Source: Candidatus Saccharibacteria bacterium RIFCSPHIGHO2_12_FULL_44_22 (GTDB taxonomy: Bacteria > Patescibacteriota > Saccharimonadia > Saccharimonadales > Saccharimonadaceae). Taken from it: a DNA stretch of 64,000 nt. The translations under genes were made by a program, and so were the position numbers. The notes below the pieces were generated by a model that saw only the letters and a program-made list of their open reading frames with translations, searched no databases and was not told the origin of the DNA. Below, piece after piece: positions 9,196 to 16,976 of the stretch (position 1 is its first letter; each line of letters opens with the position of its first letter). The stretch spans positions 1 through 64,000 of the forward strand of contig MGCS01000011.1 in assembly GCA_001790515.1 (NCBI GenBank), read 5' to 3'.

Positions 9196-9537
9196 CTACT
9201 TTCCAAAAGCGCCTGTTGCGATGTCCGTGATGATGTTACTGATAACAAAGGCTGCGATAGTAATACCTAGTCCAATCGCTGCCCATAGCAATGTTCGTTT
9301 GGCTCTATCAAGATGTTCAGGGTTGCCCGAGCTTGTGATGTAGGTAAAACCGCCCACAACGAAAAATCCGGTCGCAACCAGACCAGCAAGACCCGCAATA
9401 ACCTTAATGATATTTCGTATAAAGGTTTCCACTTGCGATATATCGCTACTTGCTGCAAAAACTGGCTGTGAAATAATAAATGGCAATCCTAATACAGCTA
9501 GCATTGCCACGAAATATAATGTCTTTTTTGTCCCCAT
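9196..9537 (-). CDS. VirB2-like pilin (TrbC/VirB2 family)
   Basis: A 113-residue protein with a signal peptide ending near PVFAAS (about residue 29) and two hydrophobic helices joined by a short polar loop (SSGNPEHLDRAK), the hallmark of VirB2/TrbC pilins. It is the first gene of the T4SS operon, preceded by GAGGGGAACATC, a good ribosome-binding site. It would be processed and assembled into the conjugative or secretion pilus. First place and a strong ribosome site suggest high expression. Confidence 0.85.
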   Translation of the reverse strand: MGTKKTLYFVAMLAVLGLPFIISQPVFAASSDISQVETFIRNIIKVIAGLAGLVATGFFVVGGFTYITSSGNPEHLDRAKRTLLWAAIGLGITIAAFVISNIITDIATGAFGK

Positions 9538-9842
9538 GATGTTCCCCTCGTTTTTTATGCAAGGCTCCCACCATACCTAAGCGTCAGTATTTTAATGCGT
9601 AAATACGCTACTCGATAACACTCCCACTTATTCTTAAAGCTATCAGAGAGGTAACCTCGGTGACAAGAAGGCACTTTGAAGATACTATGTTACTTCTATG
9701 ATAGTAACTTACCCAAAAGTAAGTAAAGATCAAGGAGGCGTTAACAAGAAACGTGTGAAGCATAAGTTTTTTGAAAAATCGTCGAACAAAGTAGAGGCCG
9801 TACCAGTCTACGTCAATCAAGAAATGATACAATAATAACAAT
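9538..9842. promoter_or_regulatory. Divergent control region between T4SS operon and XRE gene
   Basis: About 300 bp without a gene. On the plus strand, TACAAT at 9828-9833 stands 9 nt before the XRE ATG, a leaderless-type promoter. On the minus strand, TAAAAT near 9595 is a weak -10 candidate for the T4SS operon. A short inverted repeat ACTTAC/GTAAGT (9707-9724) could bind a regulator, plausibly the adjacent XRE protein. No clear operator can be proven from sequence alone. Confidence 0.4.
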
Positions 9843-10055
9843 ATGACTAATAACTCACTGCAAACAATCGGACGTAGGCTACGCGAGGCACGCGAAAAAA
9901 AGCACCTCACGCAGTCGGATGTTGCAAGTGGCGCTGATATAAGCACCAATCATTATGCCCAGATTGAACGCGGTGAAGCGAATGCCTCTATTGAAACACT
10001 TGAAAGTATACTCAAGGTTCTCAAAGTAAAATCGTCAAAAATATTACCGTTCTAA
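9843..10055 (+). CDS. Small XRE/Cro-type HTH regulator
   Basis: A 70-residue single-domain HTH_3 protein: IGRRLREAREKKHLTQSDVASGADIS, then YAQIERGEANASIETLESILKVL. It has no dimer or ligand domain beyond the helix-turn-helix. It is divergent from the T4SS operon and ends one base before the frame of the broken Mrr-like gene on the other strand. Such proteins repress their own and neighbouring operons, so control of the T4SS is a reasonable inference. TACAAT lies 9 nt before the ATG. Confidence 0.9.
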   Translation: MTNNSLQTIGRRLREAREKKHLTQSDVASGADISTNHYAQIERGEANASIETLESILKVLKVKSSKILPF

Positions 10056-10056
10056 A

Positions 10057-10620
10057 CTATAGCTTTGAACCGTCTACCAATAGGCAGTCTTGGCTCTTGG
10101 CGAGTTCAATAGCCGGACGCGAAAAGACGCTGTTCGTGATGACCATTGCGCGGTCGCATTTGTATTTCTTGAGAGCAACCACTACTTGTCTTACAGCTTC
10201 GATGCCGACCAGTCAATTGTAATGTTTGACTTGTACACCCCATGTAATGCCGTCCTTTTTGGCGATAATATCAACACCAAGGTCATACTTCTCGGTGATA
10301 CGCACATTTGTATATCCCTTATCCTTCAGCCACGCAGCCACAAAATACTCAAACTCTGCCCACGTCATAGCATCAAGTGGTTTGTATGTATGAGCGATAC
10401 GTTTGAGTCTTTGCCTCTGCACCAGCCGTCCAAGAAAACGAATGATACTAGCGATAGGGCTATAAAAGATAGACAGCAGTACAATAAGGATGATTCCAGC
10501 TGCAATAGTATTGAATATGGCAGGTGCCGACAAACCTTGTGAATACATCACACCGCCAGCGAGAAGTATGATGATAACGATTGCGCTGCCGAGGCCATTG
10601 TTCCGAGAACGACGCGACAT
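10057..10620 (-). pseudogene. Mrr-like restriction endonuclease, interrupted by an in-frame TGA
   Basis: A membrane-anchored Mrr-type nuclease. Two hydrophobic helices (about residues 10-60) precede the domain WAEFEYFVAAWLKDKGYTNV, GVDIIAKKDG, then WGVQVKHYN, i.e. the catalytic D...QxK core. The frame hits TGA at 10213-10215 just after the core, then continues in phase for 51 clearly coding codons (LVGIEAVRQVVVALKKY, DRAMVITNSVFS) to TAG at 10057-10059. The family usually has Gly at the interrupted site, so a GGA-to-TGA change fits. A 135-residue truncated protein would keep the catalytic residues but lose the last strands. The gene follows the 85-residue gene by 12 nt. Confidence 0.75.
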
Positions 10621-10632
10621 AGTAGGCCGCCT

Positions 10633-10890
10633 CTACTCGTGTTTCTTTAGATCATCTTCGATAAACTGCTTGTAGAACTTATCGAGTTCTGACTCAAGAG
10701 GGCTATTTATATCTCGCTCGCGTAGATTTTTCTTCCATGTTGCCAAGAATCGCACCGCTCGCTCTGGCGAGGCATGTTCGGGGTCATTCAGCTCCATATA
10801 CCGCAGAACAGCATCAATGTCTGCTTCGTTCAGGTCATAACCGATCTGGTCGTCAACTTTCTTCATTAGGTCTATTATATCATTTAGCAT
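10633..10890 (-). CDS. Hypothetical 85-residue protein upstream of the Mrr-like gene
   Basis: A small acidic, helical protein (IIDLMKKVDDQIGYDLNEADIDAVLRYMEL, then ELDKFYKQFIEDDLKKHE). No family is recognised. A strong ribosome site, GGAGGAAACAG, stands before the ATG. It lies 12 nt before the Mrr-like gene and overlaps the 44-residue gene upstream by 11 nt, so the three form a minus-strand operon. Confidence 0.75.
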   Translation of the reverse strand: MLNDIIDLMKKVDDQIGYDLNEADIDAVLRYMELNDPEHASPERAVRFLATWKKNLRERDINSPLESELDKFYKQFIEDDLKKHE

Positions 10891-11014
10891 CTGTTTCCTC
10901 CTTTGCTATAATGACTTTGCTATCGACATACCGAAACCCGAGGGCTTCAAGTCTGTGGGTGAGATTAATCAAATACGGTAGAAAAGAGTTCCAGGTAATA
11001 TCAACATGGTTCAC
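10880..11014 (-). CDS. Small 44-residue protein, GTG start, or tail of a truncated gene
   Basis: A minus-strand frame encodes VNHVDITWNSFLPYLINL, then LEALGFRYVDSKVIIAKEE and stops at TGA 10880-10882, overlapping the next gene by 11 nt as operon genes do. The amino-acid make-up looks truly coding. GTG at 11012-11014 is the nearest start, but it sits at the foot of a 20-bp hairpin, and the frame stays open upstream into that structured tract. So it is either a very small gene or the end of a gene whose front was replaced. No family is recognised. Confidence 0.45.
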   Translation of the reverse strand: MNHVDITWNSFLPYLINLTHRLEALGFRYVDSKVIIAKEETDAK

Positions 11015-11058
11015 CAAAGAAAAATACCAATCACGTTGGATTGGTATTTTTCTTTGGT
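11013..11058. repeat. Perfect 20-bp inverted repeat (strong hairpin)
   Basis: Arms 11013-11032 and 11039-11058 are exact reverse complements around a 6-nt loop. The downstream side holds a T-rich run inside the stem rather than after it. Directly after it, 11058-11140 carries more short hairpins: GGTTTG/CAAACC, ACTCC/GGAGT and AAACGAG/CTCGTTT. Together they make a structured tract of about 130 nt. It could be a terminator, a repeat-type element or an RNA. Confidence 0.6.
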
Positions 11059-11211
11059 AGGTTTGTGAAGCAAACCGAACTCCGAAGGAGTGCGATAAAG
11101 CGACAAAACGAGAGAAAAACTAGCTTGCTCGTTTTTCCGAGTGAGGAAGGTTTACATCTGGATATTCTCCGCGGGATCACCTGAACTTGAGTAATCATCA
11201 TCTTTGAACAC
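11059..11211. other. Structured intergenic tract
   Basis: Gene-free space between the 20-bp hairpin and the FMN reductase gene. It holds the three short hairpins named in the preceding entry, then about 70 nt with no clear signal. A downstream terminator for the FMN reductase gene may lie here, but no single good candidate with a U-run was found. Confidence 0.35.
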
Positions 11212-11796
11212 TTATAGCCGGTTCGCCAGCTCTTCTCGTATTGGCCTCAACTTATCTGCCCAAAAACTGATATTTTTCAATAATAGATGACCTTTGGCGG
11301 TTTGTTCGTCTGACGGAGACAAATTACCAGCCTCGTCCAAATGTTTGTAATATTCATTGAAGTGAATATGGTCAGCTAAGCCAAGTAGGCTAAGGTAAGC
11401 AAAAATTGAACGCCAATTGTTGACTGCCAAAATTCCACCGCCACCTGCGCCGTAACTCACAAATGCCACTGGTTTATGGCGCCATTCGACAGCGAGATAG
11501 TCAACGGCGTTTTTCATAGCCGCAGGTACACCAGAGTTATATTCTGGTGTGATAAATATAAATCCGTCAGCTTCATCAACTATCTTTGACCACTGTTTAG
11601 TATGTTCATGAACATACTCTTGACTCATCAGTGCAGGCACCGGCTCGTCCAGGAGTGGTAGGTTAATCTCTTTTAAATCAACCAGTTCAAATTTTGCCCC
11701 TGGGTGACTTTTGGCTAGCTCCATAATCCATTTCGCCGGCTGTTCTCCGAAACGTCCAGGGCGCGTCGATCCTAGGATAACTTTAATTAAAGGCAT
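11212..11796 (-). CDS. NADPH-dependent FMN reductase (flavodoxin-like)
   Basis: A 194-residue flavodoxin-fold oxidoreductase. The FMN phosphate loop is GSTRPGRFGEQPAKWI (about 9-24); FITPEYNSGVPAAMKNAVDYL is the family signature, followed by VAFVSYGAGGGG. Length fits the NADPH-dependent FMN/azo/quinone reductase family. AGGAGG lies upstream of the ATG. It is divergent from an HxlR regulator, the usual pairing in which HxlR responds to reactive electrophiles or quinones and the reductase removes them. Confidence 0.92.
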   Translation of the reverse strand: MPLIKVILGSTRPGRFGEQPAKWIMELAKSHPGAKFELVDLKEINLPLLDEPVPALMSQEYVHEHTKQWSKIVDEADGFIFITPEYNSGVPAAMKNAVDYLAVEWRHKPVAFVSYGAGGGGILAVNNWRSIFAYLSLLGLADHIHFNEYYKHLDEAGNLSPSDEQTAKGHLLLKNISFWADKLRPIREELANRL

Positions 11797-11861
11797 AAAA
11801 GCCTCCTTTCACTACTCGTTAATATATCTGCAACTAAGTATAGGTAGCTTTTTCTATTGCG

Positions 11862-11888
11862 CAAGAACTGTATTTATGGTAATATACT
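11862..11888 (+). promoter_or_regulatory. HxlR promoter with CAAGAACT motif shared with the second HxlR gene
   Basis: CAAGAACT (11862-11869), 13 nt, then TATACT (11883-11888), 21 nt before the HxlR ATG. The same octamer with the same 13-nt spacing to TATACT is found before the paralogous HxlR gene (23303-23329). Octamer and -10 box therefore probably form a shared control element. Confidence 0.55.
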
Positions 11889-11909
11889 AACCAAAATGAA
11901 AGTACTGAG

Positions 11910-12242
11910 ATGAGCGACACAATAGATCCCTATGCAAAACCAGAATTAGCCCTTGAGAAGATTGGTGGCAAATGGAAAATGCCGATCCTATGGAGGCTTG
12001 GTCAGCGTGATGTTTGGCGATATAGTGAACTCAAGCGAGCGTTTGACCCGATTTCCGACAAAATGCTATCTCGGCAGTTACGCGAACTTGAGGCCGAAGG
12101 CCTTATTCATCGCGAGCTTTACCCGGTAGTCCCACCGAAAGTTGAATACAGCCTGACAGATACGGGTCGCAAAGCATTGCCTGCCGTAAAAGCACTCTGT
12201 ACATTTTATGCAGAAGTAAGTCAAGATACGTTGCAACACTAG
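11910..12242 (+). CDS. HxlR-family regulator, paralogue A
   Basis: A 110-residue winged-helix protein: KPELALEKIGGKWKMPILW, then FDPISDKMLSRQLRELEAEG, and YPVVPPKVEYSLTDTG. It is very close to the 112-residue protein at 23336, so the two are recent paralogues. No conserved cysteine is obvious near the sensor helix. It is divergent from the FMN reductase gene, the likely target. An earlier ATG in another frame at 11896 gives only a few codons. Confidence 0.92.
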   Translation: MSDTIDPYAKPELALEKIGGKWKMPILWRLGQRDVWRYSELKRAFDPISDKMLSRQLRELEAEGLIHRELYPVVPPKVEYSLTDTGRKALPAVKALCTFYAEVSQDTLQH

Positions 12243-12321
12243 AAAACAACTCGTAGCATCATCTTTCATTCGACTATTTACATCAGCGTGACTGATCGTA
12301 AATAGTCATCGTTTTTGAACG

Positions 12322-12666
12322 CTATTCACTTACTTGCCCAGGTGGACGATGACCTTTCACTGCAGCGCTTGCTCGTCCACTACGAACGCTTTCCTGTATC
12401 GCGGCCATCACCGCCTCGCGGTCTCTCTCGAAACTTTCGGGATTCTTATAGGCAAATTTGACGTTTATACCGGGGAGATCTAGTCCACGCTCCTCGTATA
12501 GTGCGTCCTGACGTCGAGGGTCTAGAAGATGCATGAGGTGACGAACTAGTTTGTGTACCCGCTCTGTACGTGTCACTTTGCAACTCTCCACAGCCTCGGA
12601 ACTCGCGCAAAAATCCGAGTCCAAGCCGTTATAGTTTCCTTGTGCACCCGATCTAAAGTGAGCCAT
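12322..12666 (-). CDS. Orphan hypothetical protein, GC-rich codon use
   Basis: A 114-residue basic protein (RTERVHKLVRHLMHLLDPRRQ, VRSGRASAAVKGHRPPG) with no known family. Codon use is richer in G/C than most neighbours. TTGACT lies upstream on the minus strand (12697-12702) with an A/T-rich -10 area about ten bases before the ATG. Arg/His/Lys content would suit nucleic-acid binding, but that is only a guess. It belongs to a scattered group of compositionally different orphan genes in this window. Confidence 0.6.
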   Translation of the reverse strand: MAHFRSGAQGNYNGLDSDFCASSEAVESCKVTRTERVHKLVRHLMHLLDPRRQDALYEERGLDLPGINVKFAYKNPESFERDREAVMAAIQESVRSGRASAAVKGHRPPGQVSE

Positions 12667-12763
12667 TTAGTTTATTTAATACCATTGAACCTACTTAGTC
12701 AATTAGGCGAAAACATCCTGATAATCGCTAGCACATCATCAAACAACCTGCGTAGCTAAAAAA

Positions 12764-13330
12764 CTATGCGCCTTCCAGATAAGGGGAGTCTGGTGACGAA
12801 TGATCAAATTCTATATAGATTATTTGCGACTGAACTAAGCGAGCTACGCCTATAGCAAACGCCTCGGCTGTGCGATACATCATGTCGTTATTATTACTAG
12901 CATAGTAACTCATCGTAAGTGAGCTTTCATCCAATCTTGACACCGGAAGCCGACCACGAAGATGATCGTGGATTTTACTGACGAGTATACTCTGGGTTTT
13001 ATCATTTAGCTTGCCAAGGACGCGAGTCTCATCAATATCTATAGAAACTCTCCATGCCTTTGACTGCGCATGGCGACGGATCTCTAGCGTATCAGCAGAA
13101 TTATCAGGTAGTACGTCTTCGATTAACGCATGGCTGAGACCTAGCTCTGACAAAGCAATCGACTCGGAAACTAAACGACGTATAGATTCTACGCTCTGGT
13201 CCACGCTATTCACTAGATGAAAGCTATTCACATCCATTCTTTTACTGAACTCATGATCCGCATAGCTCATGGTATGAATTATAGGCAATGTCTCCACTCT
13301 AATCAATTCGCGGATGGGCAATAAACTCAA
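12764..13330 (-). CDS. Hypothetical 188-residue protein, TTG start
   Basis: An intracellular-looking mixed alpha/beta protein with no membrane segment and no recognised domain. Features include SVDQSVESIRRLVSESIALSEL and AWRVSIDIDETRVLG. The start is TTG with AGGGTGG about 8 nt before it; a TATAAT-containing A/T tract lies further up and is shared with the divergent small membrane-protein gene at 13453. Function unknown. Confidence 0.6.
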   Translation of the reverse strand: MSLLPIRELIRVETLPIIHTMSYADHEFSKRMDVNSFHLVNSVDQSVESIRRLVSESIALSELGLSHALIEDVLPDNSADTLEIRRHAQSKAWRVSIDIDETRVLGKLNDKTQSILVSKIHDHLRGRLPVSRLDESSLTMSYYASNNNDMMYRTAEAFAIGVARLVQSQIIYIEFDHSSPDSPYLEGA

Positions 13331-13452
13331 CGTTTACCACCCTAAAGCATAAACATATTATAATATTTTATTTACAATAAATACATTTTAGTGTATTATA
13401 AGCAAGATTAATTAACGGCAGGTGGTAGCCAAAAAACAGGAGACATAAAGTC

Positions 13453-13638
13453 ATGAGCAGTGACAATCAATTGGCGAGTGCCGTCGGTGGAACAGTAATG
13501 GCCAGCGCAGGTGTAACGATGTTACCACATACAAGTAATAATACAGCCACAGTAATAATCAGTATTGCTCTTATTACCCTAGGACTAATTGTCCTAGGCA
13601 GCTTCATAGCAATGAAGATCGTTACGAGATTAAAGTAA
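13453..13638 (+). CDS. 61-residue membrane protein with LPxT-type sorting signal (candidate sortase substrate)
   Basis: The whole protein is little more than a cell-wall sorting signal: a 23-residue mildly polar N-terminus, LPHTSNN (24-30), a hydrophobic helix (about 32-54) and a basic tail KIVTRLK. This order is that of Gram-positive sortase substrates, with Ser replacing the usual Gly of LPxTG. There is no separate signal peptide, so the single helix would have to insert with the N-terminus outside. The sortase gene begins 10 nt downstream. CAGGAGA stands 11 nt before the ATG. If cut after Thr27, the exported product would be only 27 residues. Confidence 0.7.
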   Translation: MSSDNQLASAVGGTVMASAGVTMLPHTSNNTATVIISIALITLGLIVLGSFIAMKIVTRLK

Positions 13639-13648
13639 CCCTTGGTAA

Positions 13649-14227
13649 ATGCGTCGGTATTTATCAAGCCACGTCTGGTGGCAAGTAGGCATAGTATATA
13701 TTGGCATCGTCTTTGCCGTTTTGCTGACGTACCTTTTTGGAGGTAGCGGACACCTGTCAGGCGAACTACCCACTGCCCACGCCGTCCAACCAGCTACAAC
13801 AACCACCGAGAGTGTCGATGAACTTGTGCGTATTACAGTGCCGTCCGTAGACATTGATCTGCCGATTATTCGCGGTGAATATGACTCACAAAGTGGATGG
13901 ACTGTCGAGAAACTTGCGGCAAATTACATCCCATCCTCCCATGGCATTAATAGACCTGGCACAACTGTCATCTATGGTCATGATACGTCGGAAGTATTCC
14001 GTCGCATTAAAGCGATGGAATATGGGGCAGAAGTAGAGGTCACAACGAAAAAAGGTGCAACATATCACTACATACGTGATTCATCTGATGCGATGATTAT
14101 ACAACCAGATGATGTATCTATCCTCAGCGAAACATCATCAAAACATAAAATCTATCTACTAACGTGCGATGGATGGCAATCAGACAAAAGATACGTACTA
14201 TCTCTGTCATTGAGAGAAGAGAAATAA
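13649..14227 (+). CDS. Sortase-family transpeptidase
   Basis: A 192-residue protein: N-terminal membrane anchor (about 10-30), Thr-rich linker, then a sortase beta-barrel. The catalytic set is visible: His111 in VIYGHDTSEVF, Cys173 in YLLTCDG and Arg181 in SDKRYVL. ITVPSVDIDLPIIRG is the usual first strand. Sortases join LPxT-type proteins to the wall or to pilin subunits. The class is uncertain; it is closest in feel to class D/E. The upstream neighbour carries the matching signal and the downstream glycosyltransferase overlaps by one base, so all three form one operon. Confidence 0.9.
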   Translation: MRRYLSSHVWWQVGIVYIGIVFAVLLTYLFGGSGHLSGELPTAHAVQPATTTTESVDELVRITVPSVDIDLPIIRGEYDSQSGWTVEKLAANYIPSSHGINRPGTTVIYGHDTSEVFRRIKAMEYGAEVEVTTKKGATYHYIRDSSDAMIIQPDDVSILSETSSKHKIYLLTCDGWQSDKRYVLSLSLREEK

Positions 14228-15504
14228 TGGAAAATTTTATTCCCTATATAATCATCGGCCTTTCTTTTTATAGCGTGCTCCGGCTTGCAGTCTATTCTGT
14301 ATCGAGTAATATGCACGCTATCCAACAACACAGCCAAGCGAAAATAAGAGCAAAGGACTACTATCGTCCGACGATCAGCATCATCGTGCCTGCACATAAC
14401 GAATCGGCGGTGATAGAACGAACATTATCATCGCTACTGAACGTGAGATATCCACGATCCCGAATAGAAATAATCGTCGCAAATGATGGTTCAAACGATG
14501 ACACGGCGCGCAAAGTTCGCTCATTTGCCGCACGTCACAAGAAAGAACTAACGATCCGTTTAGTGTCCCGGCCAAACAGAGGCAAAGCAGCCGCGATGAA
14601 TTATGCAATACGACACCGCGCAACCGGCCAGCTGATTATGTGTCTGGATGCCGATTCTATTATTCATCCGGATTGCGTTGTCAAATCAGTCCAATACTTT
14701 AGAGATACAAAGGTCCTAGCGACAGCCTCGAATGTGAACATTATCGAAAACGGAACGCTGCTCGGGCTCATTCAACGATTCGAATACCTATTCTCGCATC
14801 ACTTCAAACGATCTCATACATTACTCAATATGGAATATATCATAGGTGGGGTTGGATCGACGTTTCGACGTACAACGCTGAACCAAGTGCAATTATACGA
14901 TTCCGATACTTTAACCGAAGACATCGACTTGACGATGAAAATTATTGCAAATAAAGGCAACAGGGATTACAAAATCATCTTTGCCGCCGACGCCATTACG
15001 TACACCGAACCCGTACAGTCATACAGAGGCCTCATCAAACAAAGATACCGCTGGAAATACGGTCGCCTGCAAACATTCTATAAAAACAGGTCACTGTTCT
15101 TTAGTCGCCAAGCTAAACACAACAAACAACTCACGTGGTTTTTAATGCCAACGACACTGCTCTATGAAATCTTCACACTGCTGGAGCCATTCCTAATCGC
15201 GTATATCATTTCAATTGTCATTCAAACACGTGACATCTCTACGATACTCACTGCTGCAAGTATTTTTACTGCGCTAATAATTGCTAATATATGGGCATCC
15301 ACACATGTTCCCGTCCGTGACCGTATCCGTTTGAGTTTTTATGCTCCTGCCATGTATATTGGGATGTACGCGCTCACATTTGTAGAGTATTCCACTGCAA
15401 TGCTATCCGCTATACGGTTACATAAGCTTGCTGGAAGTCTAAAGTCAAAACATACAACATGGAAATCGCCAGTTCGTAACGCAGACGCTAGTATGAGTAT
15501 ATAA
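14227..15504 (+). CDS. Processive family 2 glycosyltransferase (poly-GlcNAc synthase-like)
   Basis: Start chosen at 14227, where ATG overlaps the sortase stop (TAATG); 425 residues. One N-terminal helix, then a GT2 domain: ISIIVPAHNESAVIE, IIVANDGSNDDTA, MCLDADS (DxD), TLTEDIDLTMKI, and the processive signature QRYRWKYGR (QxxRW). Three to four C-terminal helices form the channel. This is the layout of PgaC/IcaA and hyaluronan-type synthases, which make and export a surface polysaccharide. Pairing with a sortase suggests joint building of a surface structure; the sugar is unknown. Confidence 0.9.
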   Translation: MENFIPYIIIGLSFYSVLRLAVYSVSSNMHAIQQHSQAKIRAKDYYRPTISIIVPAHNESAVIERTLSSLLNVRYPRSRIEIIVANDGSNDDTARKVRSFAARHKKELTIRLVSRPNRGKAAAMNYAIRHRATGQLIMCLDADSIIHPDCVVKSVQYFRDTKVLATASNVNIIENGTLLGLIQRFEYLFSHHFKRSHTLLNMEYIIGGVGSTFRRTTLNQVQLYDSDTLTEDIDLTMKIIANKGNRDYKIIFAADAITYTEPVQSYRGLIKQRYRWKYGRLQTFYKNRSLFFSRQAKHNKQLTWFLMPTTLLYEIFTLLEPFLIAYIISIVIQTRDISTILTAASIFTALIIANIWASTHVPVRDRIRLSFYAPAMYIGMYALTFVEYSTAMLSAIRLHKLAGSLKSKHTTWKSPVRNADASMSI

Positions 15505-15513
15505 TCAGAGTAC

Positions 15514-15762
15514 TTATAGCTTATTTCTAAAAGAGCCGAATCTTTGCGTAGACAGATATCGTGTTTCACGTAGTAAGTTGAAATACCTGTGTACGCCATT
15601 CATAGATACCGCATCGAAAGACATGAGTATAGGTACAGGAGGTGCTTTGTATCCTGATTCAACATTCTGATCTTGCTCGTTTGCACCACGACCCTCGGTA
15701 GCACCTGTATCGTTTTCATCCGACTCAACGAAATGATCTTTACGTAATCTAGGAGATTCCAT
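15514..15762 (-). CDS. Hypothetical 82-residue protein
   Basis: A charged, probably disordered N-terminus (RKDHFVESDENDTGATEG) and a basic C-terminus. No family recognised. On the minus strand, TATAGT (15770-15775) stands 7 nt before the ATG, the leaderless spacing seen at many genes here, which supports it as real. It converges on the glycosyltransferase. Confidence 0.4.
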   Translation of the reverse strand: MESPRLRKDHFVESDENDTGATEGRGANEQDQNVESGYKAPPVPILMSFDAVSMNGVHRYFNLLRETRYLSTQRFGSFRNKL

Positions 15763-15879
15763 AAGGTTAACTATAGGATAATTTCATCACTTCGTAAATA
15801 TCCAGGCTTATTCGGTTTCAATCATATAAAAGAAGATCGGGCTTTTCAATTTCAGACCAATGTTACAATGAAGATAACT

Positions 15880-16224
15880 ATGTATACCGGCACAATCATC
15901 GAAGAGAGTTTACTCGATAGTAGGATCCTTAATGAATTCAAAATTAATGCCGTCAAAATTTCTAACTCTGAAAAACCTGAGGAGAGGTGGCATCTATATG
16001 AAGTCGAGGCGACAATAGATCAAATAAGAATGCTCACGACACAGCTAAAGCCCACTGGCTGGTATACGCATTTTTGGCAAGACGATGATATTATCGTTAT
16101 CTTTCCGGGTCGAAAATTCAGGATACACCATTCAGATAAAGCTACATGGTCTGAAGCAATCAGTTATGGTCAGAGTATTGGAATACCGACTAAACAATTA
16201 GATTTTAGGATTAAGGAAATTTAA
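15880..16224 (+). CDS. Hypothetical 114-residue protein
   Basis: Small soluble protein: TGTIIEESLLDSRILNEFKI, HLYEVEATIDQIRMLTTQLK, WYTHFWQDDDIIVIFPGRKF. The pattern looks like one compact alpha/beta domain, but I know no name for it. An ATG at 15868 overlaps the -10 box TACAAT (15864-15869), so the ATG at 15880, 10 nt after the box, is the better start. It lies 23 nt before the nucleotidyltransferase-like gene and is probably transcribed with it. Confidence 0.65.
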   Translation: MYTGTIIEESLLDSRILNEFKINAVKISNSEKPEERWHLYEVEATIDQIRMLTTQLKPTGWYTHFWQDDDIIVIFPGRKFRIHHSDKATWSEAISYGQSIGIPTKQLDFRIKEI

Positions 16225-16247
16225 GTAGTCAGATTATAGGAAATATC

Positions 16248-16829
16248 ATGAGCAACATTAGCATAAAACCAACTAAAATACAGTCCGAAGCGGACATAAC
16301 CAGACTACTCCAATCAGACCCATGGCGAATGGATGTGCTGCGTACTGCAGAAAAATTAAACCTACCGGATTGGTGGATTGGTGCTGGATTTTTGCGAAAC
16401 CTAGTATGGGATGCTATCGAGGGTGTTAAATCAACTCCAACCCGAGATGTTGACCTCGTCTATTTTGACAATAAGAACATCGCACCTGAAACCGATTGGG
16501 CATACGATGAGCAAATGAAGGCAATATATCCAGATGCCGAATGGGAAGTGCGCAATCAAGCCAGAATGCATTACGTCAATAACTTCGATCCATATACTTC
16601 AGCAGAGGATGGCATTGCTCACTGGGTAGAGACCGCGACATGCGTTGCAGTAAAGATAGAAAATGAATCGCTCAAATATTTATTTTGTCACGGTACGGAT
16701 GATCTATATGAGCTAATCGCACGTCCTATTCCGCTATTCACGCAGCCAGAACTTCTGCCGACCTTTTATGACAGGGTCGAGAAAAAGCGATGGAGAGAGA
16801 AGTGGCCTCGTTTGAGGGTTGAGTTGTAA
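16248..16829 (+). CDS. NTP_transf_6-type nucleotidyltransferase-like protein
   Basis: A 193-residue protein matching the NTP_transf_6 family (DUF925-type). WWIGAGFLRNLVWDAI is the family's N-terminal motif, TRDVDLVYFD supplies the acidic pair of a nucleotidyltransferase fold, then WEVRNQARMHYVNN and a C-terminal helical part. Substrate and activity of the family are not established. Start preceded by a weak AGGAAA. Confidence 0.85.
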   Translation: MSNISIKPTKIQSEADITRLLQSDPWRMDVLRTAEKLNLPDWWIGAGFLRNLVWDAIEGVKSTPTRDVDLVYFDNKNIAPETDWAYDEQMKAIYPDAEWEVRNQARMHYVNNFDPYTSAEDGIAHWVETATCVAVKIENESLKYLFCHGTDDLYELIARPIPLFTQPELLPTFYDRVEKKRWREKWPRLRVEL

Positions 16830-16976
16830 TCTCGCATATCCGAAAATTTATCTGATATTAATTCAAGATACCATGCCGACCTTGGCTTCAAATAGTCTTC
16901 ATGCATGTATGCGCATAATTAAACAGCCCCGCTAGCTCAGAGAGAACCAATTCTCTATCTATAAATAGAAAAGGAG

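Noticed and set aside
9608-9949. 113-codon minus-strand frame over the XRE start
   Set aside because: Overlaps the well supported XRE gene and its promoter; no family and no ribosome site.
10213-10215. Use of TGA as a sense codon (Gly or Trp) as in some CPR lineages
   Set aside because: Intact genes here end in TGA (for example 31822-32106, 43482-44216, 44338-44736), and no other gene shows an in-frame TGA.
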